Assembly (NCBI GenBank): GCA_002900995.3
Contig: CM035315.1
Coordinates: 1,039,967 to 1,103,966, forward strand
Direction of reading: 5' to 3'
Origin: Ganoderma boninense
Lineage: Eukaryota > Basidiomycota > Agaricomycetes > Polyporales > Polyporaceae
Length of the DNA: 64,000 nucleotides
Shown here: positions 58,880 to 64,000 of the stretch, piece after piece
Layout: the number at the start of each line of letters is the position of its first letter
How positions within the stretch are numbered: the stretch's first letter is position 1
Program-made: the position numbers and the translations under genes
The notes under the pieces: generated by a model
What the model was told of the DNA's origin: nothing
What the model saw: the letters and a program-made list of their open reading frames with translations, nothing else
Databases searched by the model: none

Positions 58880-60473
58880 CTTCGAGATCGACGATGTCCG
58901 TAACTCACGAGTCCTGCGTCAGTAGGAGGCGAGTTGTGGTACGACTGTCGACCTCACTAGACGTCCTTTTATAGACTCGGCGACACTGAATCGTGCTTTC
59001 GTAGACGTCGTGCTGTCCTGTGAGTCCAAAGCTGCGCCTCTAAAAGCTCGGGTGAAGTTCGTAGCGGCATAACCACTCGCGTTCAAAAATAACTCGCCGC
59101 TATTGGCTTCAAATAGCGCATGCCGTAGACATACGTGTGCTAAGTATACATGGTTCATTGATAGAACAAGTTGGCATGGCGCAGTGAGAACTGGGAAAAA
59201 CTTGCTGTGGGGCTGGGGGTCAGATGAGAGCATAGGAAGGTGATGCTACGTACTAGTGACCAGATGGAGGACCTCGTATACTACTCCCTAGCCGGGACTC
59301 AACCGAAAACATGCCGGTGTCGGGACGTTCTTCTAGCTTCTCGGGACCGGTCAATTTCAGCAAGGGGTGTGTGACCAAATGAGTAGCTATAGATGGTATT
59401 GGCAAGGAGGCCTGTAAGGAAGATGTTGCCTTTAAATCTTCGCGAACATGTAGTGGATCTATCGTGATACCATGCTGCGAGTCGTCCCCCTCTCTCAAAC
59501 GCGATCATTGACTGTGCTTGCCTCCATAGGCTGTGTTTTGTGCCGTATATCATGCCCTCCGAAAGTGCATGTTTCGTGACGTTTCCTCTAGACAGTTGTG
59601 CCAACGTCAATGATAACCACACCGGAAGATCAAGTCTCACCAGCATGAAGAATAAATCACTCCTACACTTTCCCTTGTCAGCGGACCTGAGTCGTACCTC
59701 TGATAGTGTATTCGATAACACTAGAATACGCGCGGAATACATCGCAAATAATGTGTACTACAAGCGGTTACAGTCTGCAAGGATGGAGCCACTGGCTGCA
59801 AAATGTTCGGCACGCATAGCTTGTATTTCTCAGATTGGAACGCGATGCACGATGGCGCCTACCAGAAGCTGTTGGGCTCCATGTACGTGCACTCGCCTGG
59901 TGAACACGATCTTGAAAAGGGCTATCTGGAGATGGGCTAGCGAGGATCGAGCGCGGAATAGCGTTTCGTCAACACCCCGTCAGGAGTACAGGACGTATGG
60001 CGTACGCATGCCGGCGCAACGTGTCGTATGCCTGCATCGCACAGGAACAATGTCAGGATTTTCGAAAGAGGCCACGACATACCGTGACAGTTGCCGTCGA
60101 ATGTTCGTGATCCCGCCGGCGGAGTGCCTGCATATAGCCTTCTGGCATGGGAGAAGCACAATCAATACGGGACAAACACGGCATGTACATGCACAACAAT
60201 GGGTTTACGTTTAGACATATCACAACCCGAGCCAGGGAACGGGCGCGGTGCGCGCCCTCGGAGCCTCGATCGTTCGGGCCAACACAGGTACGGAAGGGGG
60301 GAGGGCAGGGGTAGGGGCAGGGGCAGGATAAGCAAGTTTTCTACCAACGCACAAGCGGGATGTGAGCATAGGGTCAACGAAGGGGAGAGTAAGACAGAAT
60401 TAAATGGTGTAGGACGTTACGAATGCTGCGCCTTCCTCAGGCGCCACTAGTACTGGTGCTCGGTACTCAGTAC
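58880..60473. other. Intergenic, nothing recognised
   Basis: Contains the AA9 promoter (TATA near 58966). The rest, about 1.5 kb, has no supported gene. Confidence 0.45.
58966..58973 (-). promoter_or_regulatory. TATA box of the AA9 LPMO gene
   Basis: Minus-strand TATAAAAG about 90 bp upstream of the ATG at 58879. Confidence 0.6.
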
Positions 60474-62244
60474 TCAATTCCCGGCGCTGGAGGACGGCCC
60501 TGCGCCGTTCGCGGCGCTGCTTTTGCGCGTGCGCACGACCTTGTTGCGCAACGCCCTCTCCTTCAGCTCGCTCTCCCGCTTCTCCAGCTCCGCCTTCCCC
60601 ACCTGCCGGATATCCGACGCCTCGTCAGAGATGGGCCCTGGGCTGAACGCTCACTGCATACATACCCCACTATCCACGTCCGTCTTGTCTTTGTCTTTGT
60701 CCGTCTTTCTCCGCCCCGTATCGGCCTGCCCACGGATCTTCAGCTCGCCGTCCTTCTTCTCCTTACCGGCATCCTTGTCCACATCCATCTTCGAGCTCGA
60801 GCCCCGCGCCGTGTCCATCGTTCGGCTCCTGTTGCTCTCCTGCGACGGGCTTCGGCCACCTCTGCGCCTAGGGGGACTCCGTCTACGAGGAGGCGGGCTG
60901 CGATCTCGATTCCTACTTTACGCTTGGGCTTCGCCTGCGTCTCCTGGGCGGCGAGCGGCTCCGGCTGGGGCTCCGACGGCGCCCATACCCTCCACCGCCC
61001 CTGAAAGGCGGCGGGGAACGACTGCGGGAGGGGGAGCGCGGGGATAGGCGGCGGCGACGTGGGGGTGGGCTGCGCGAGTCGCGGGGGCGGCGGTCGCCAC
61101 GGGTGGCGGGAGGAGGAGTTATAGAAGGGGAACGTTGACGCCGGCGAGTAGGTGGGGGAGAGCGTGAGCGAGATGGCGAGCGACGTGGGGGAGAACGTCT
61201 ACGGCGGGCGGGGGATCGGGGTGGGGGAGTACGAGAAACCGACCGGCCACCGCGTGGGGGTGGGGAGCGGAGGCGGCGAGGGGTACGCGAACGAGAGCGC
61301 GAACTGCGTGTGCTGAAACCCAGGGGTGCGGGACGGCGAGCGACGTCTTCGTGGTGGGGGAGACCGCGGGAGGGGGTGAGCGCGGAGGTCCTCCACCACG
61401 CTAGATAGAACGTCAGTGTTTCATAGGCATATGAGAGATGGTTGTACGCACCCCGCCTCTCCCGCCACCTCTGCCACCCCATCCGTTGTCTCGCGGCTTA
61501 TCGTCACGGTCATCACCACCAAAACCACCGCGTCCCCGACCCCTTCCACGGCCGCGGCCACGTCCACCACCCCGCCCTTCGCGTTCTGCAGCGCGGATCT
61601 CGTCCAAACGCGCACGACGATCGCGTTCTTCGATAGCGCGTGTGTCGCCAGCGCGTGCTTGCCGCATCTCTTCCTTCTTCTCCTCAACGAAAGTGCGTGG
61701 CACACCAGCGGGGGAATCTTGGGCTTCGAGAAGGAGGCTCCAGAGGGCGGTCATGAATGCTGGGGTCGAGCCCGTGAGGAAACCTGTCAAGTTGATCTGC
61801 ATTTTGCGCGGGTCGGGTGTCTTCGTGTGCCGCCACATCGTCAGGTCCACGGTGGCGCGAGTATATGCGGGGGGAGATGCGTACCGGTTGCGAGTCGTCT
61901 TCAAGAAGTCCCATCGCATACTCAACGACGACCTCGTCCTCGAACCCCACGAGCTCCACTACCTTTTTGACGATCCACGGTCGTATGACCGACAGGTTGA
62001 CTTTGCGCATATCCACCTACGTGGCGCGCACTCGATATGGACATGTATGCTCGCCAAAAAAGCTCAGTACAGACCTTCTTGTCGAACTCAGGGGGAAACT
62101 TCATGGACTTGAGCAGCTTGAGTTCCTTGTCGGAAAACCGACGATCCTGGTCGGCAGAGGTGCCTTTGAAAAACCCTGAAAGGGCGTTAGCACACGCATA
62201 CATCCGCCTGTGTAGATATATATGTACGCACCTGCATCTGCCAT
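60474..62244 (-). CDS. SRRM1: SRRM1-like PWI-domain splicing factor
   Basis: The start at 62244 is a 13-nt exon (MADAG) spliced to FFKGTSADQDRRFSDKELKLLKSMKFPPEFDKKV. The PWI domain follows: VNLSVIRPWIVKKVVELVGFEDEVVVEYAMGLL, then MQINLTGFLTGSTPAFMTALWSLLLEAQ. After an acidic/Arg segment (EEKKEEMRQARAGD) come RGRGRGRG repeats and a long RS domain with many RRRSPS units, then KDAGKEKKDGELKIRG. The final exon (AELEKRESELKERALRNKV) ends at 60474. The protein is a nuclear coactivator that bridges SR proteins in pre-mRNA splicing. The PWI domain binds nucleic acid. Two one-base shifts are needed to keep the RS frame, near 61315 (T run) and near 60917. Confidence 0.85.
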
Positions 62245-63199
62245 GGTGGTTAAGTAGAATCGTGGGGAGGGTGAAGGATATGGAAGTCAACAGACAGGTC
62301 AGACAGGAAGAGGCGGCCGGCCACACTCAAAATGGAGCCTCAGGCGCCCGCATCGCACCCGCTGGCGGGAGCAGTGATCCTCTTCCCTCCACCACGTTTC
62401 AGCATGCATCATCCTGGCCACGTTTCAAGCGTATCAAGGCTGCTACCTGGCGATCATGTTCGTTCTCGCGATTTCATTATTGTGAGTCAAACGAACTGAA
62501 TGTACCACTAGAGTCGTTGATGACCAGATTCTGCAAAGATACTCTGCTTGTATGCCCTCGACATTCCACTCCGGAAAGGGATTGACGAGATGCGTGTACT
62601 GTTGCGACCGTATTCAGCTGTCGTCCTGTCGTGGATATAAAGCAGCTGGCAGTCGGCTGCAGTACGTCCATTGCAGGCTCTGAATGTCGCAATCACTGCA
62701 GCCCCGAGTACTGGTCTTCCCTGGGGAGCGGCGGTTTAACGGTGCACTCTTACGTTCTTTCTGTGTTGTCTTTGACTTGGTGTTCGACCGCCGGCCTCGT
62801 CAATGTTTTCTGGCGCCCGCTCTGCCTCCATCTGCTCGGGACAACTTCACTGCAATTCGCTTGACTGATATCTGGAGGCCGGCTAGGTCTTACGATTCGT
62901 TTAGTTATGACACTTCTTTCCACCTGGTCCTTATAACATCGCTTGCGTGGCTTTTCATCTAGTCCTGTAGCTTCCGCACGACACTTGTCCGATGCGAAGA
63001 GCGAGCATGAGGATCCAACACAGGTGTTTAGAACAGGAAGGCTTCCCTGACGTCTGTCCACCTACTCGTCTCCGCAACCGGCACCTCCTTGGTCAGCTTC
63101 CCTGGCCCCCGCGTCTCACTTACTCCCCCTTCGCCCGTGCAGCCTCTCTCCTCTTTCCCCTCTGCACCCCCACTGTCGACTGAGCTCAGCGCTTTCAGC
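62245..63199. other. Intergenic, nothing recognised
   Basis: Between divergently placed SRRM1 and the second SET gene. No supported gene. Confidence 0.45.
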
Positions 63200-64000
63200 A
63201 TGGCGAGTCGCGTGCAAGGACACACCTCACGCCCGTCAAGGCGATCTGCTGGAGGAGCACACCGACACTCCCGTTCGGCTACATACCTGCATACACCCAC
63301 TCTGGATCCCATGGTTATTGACGAAGAGACCGAAGACGAGGACGACGCCTCGTCTCCCACGTCATCCTCCCGCCGTGATCAGGAGCGCGAGTCCGCTTCA
63401 AAGGCGGACGACCTCTCCCCTTGCTACCAAATGTCCTCCTCACCGACCGGTGGCGTCGGGCTATTTCGCAACGCGCCCCATCTCCCAAGGCGCTCTCATC
63501 TTCGCTGAGACCCCGCTTCTCACCCAGCCGCTCGTTCCAACTCGGACGAACTCCACGATCCTCAATGTCCTGGCGCAGCGTACGCGTGAGGAACAATGTG
63601 CGTTCTTCGCTCTTTTCAACGCACACAAGACGGAACGTCCCGGCCGCCCCGTTGCCCTGCCGGCCCTCGGCATCTTCGAGACGAACGCCTTGCCCTGCGG
63701 CACCACGCTCCCGCCTGCGTCAGCGGCGATGCTGGGGAGGCGAAGACGTCCGAGCCCAAGGATGCTAAGGCGGGGAAGGCGGACCATGGGGGTAGAGAGG
63801 GCATCTTCCTGCGTGCAGCGAGACTGAACCATTCCTGCCGACCGAACGTCTGGCGGACGTGGGACGTCTCGAGCCAGGAGATGACGTTCCGTGCGCTTCA
63901 CGACATAGCGCAGGGCGAGGAACTCTGCATGAACTACGCCGACGTCGACATCCTGGGCACGCGCGAGGAGCGTGCCACGGAGATCGAGAAGGCGTTTGGG
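63200..64000 (+). CDS. Second SET-domain protein, cut by window end
   Basis: ATG at 63200 starts a basic/Ser-rich N-tail (MASRVQGHTSRPSRR) with an acidic stretch EETEDEDD. The SET domain begins at SSPTGGVGL and, one base out of frame near 63463 (TTT run), continues as FATRPISQGALIFAETPLLTQPL. GIFETNALPCG follows, and after a second shift near 63710 GIFLRAARLNHSCRPNVWRTW (the N-H-S-C-x-P-N motif) and IAQGEELCMNYADV. The gene runs off the window. It is related to the gene at 56167 but has the standard NHSC motif and a longer N-tail. It is a presumed protein-lysine methyltransferase. Confidence 0.7.

Overview
The window looks like nuclear DNA of a basidiomycete fungus, most likely a wood-decay agaricomycete. 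Genes are split by many short introns of about 45-70 nt with GTGAGT/GTRNGT donors, intergenic DNA is compact, and the recognisable genes include an AA9 lytic polysaccharide monooxygenase, GH3 and GH15 relics, a KDZ-type DNA transposon and agaricomycete-type secreted Ser/Thr-rich proteins. Genus and species cannot be read from the sequence. Two runs of exactly 100 N (18042-18141 and 29747-29846) divide the window into three contigs.

Left contig (1-18041). The first 4.4 kb holds nothing I can name. A Pro/Ser-rich repetitive hypothetical gene lies at 4.5-6.9 kb and a decayed dispersed-family gene at 7.4-8.3 kb. From 9.7 kb comes a stretch of gene relics: a partial UFD1 copy (minus), the first exons of chaperonin CCT4 (plus) joined directly to a decayed GH3 beta-glucosidase (plus), an N-myristoyltransferase gene with several one-base shifts (plus), and a nearly full-length UFD1 (minus).

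Middle contig (18142-29746). A 9,995-bp KDZ transposon (18826-28820) with long terminal inverted repeats of 571 and 729 bp and a 7-bp target duplication (CTAGTTT) sits about 60 bp upstream of the start codon of a third UFD1 copy. It carries a minus-strand transposase interrupted by one TGA and a divergent plus-strand companion gene of unknown function that reads intact. Turned round, this contig overlaps the end of the left contig over 1,155 bp. That suggests a misoriented contig or a second haplotype rather than a true inverted duplication.

Right contig (29847-64000). The first part is relic-like (glucoamylase remnant, possible PHD-protein fragment). From 37.5 kb onward the DNA is ordinary gene-bearing euchromatin: an OPT/YSL-type transporter, two paralogous GPI-type secreted proteins flanking the haem gene HEM14, a single-pass membrane protein, an uncharacterised gene, an Erv25-type p24 cargo receptor, a SET-domain protein, an AA9 LPMO, an SRRM1-like splicing factor, and a second SET-domain gene cut by the window edge.

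The euchromatic genes do not form a metabolic cluster; they are unrelated housekeeping and secretion functions. One-base shifts in short homopolymer runs recur in otherwise well-conserved genes (HEM14, both SET genes, SRRM1, UFD1 copy C). Residual consensus error should therefore be considered before calling these genes dead. The GH3 relic and the transposase also carry real-looking nonsense substitutions.
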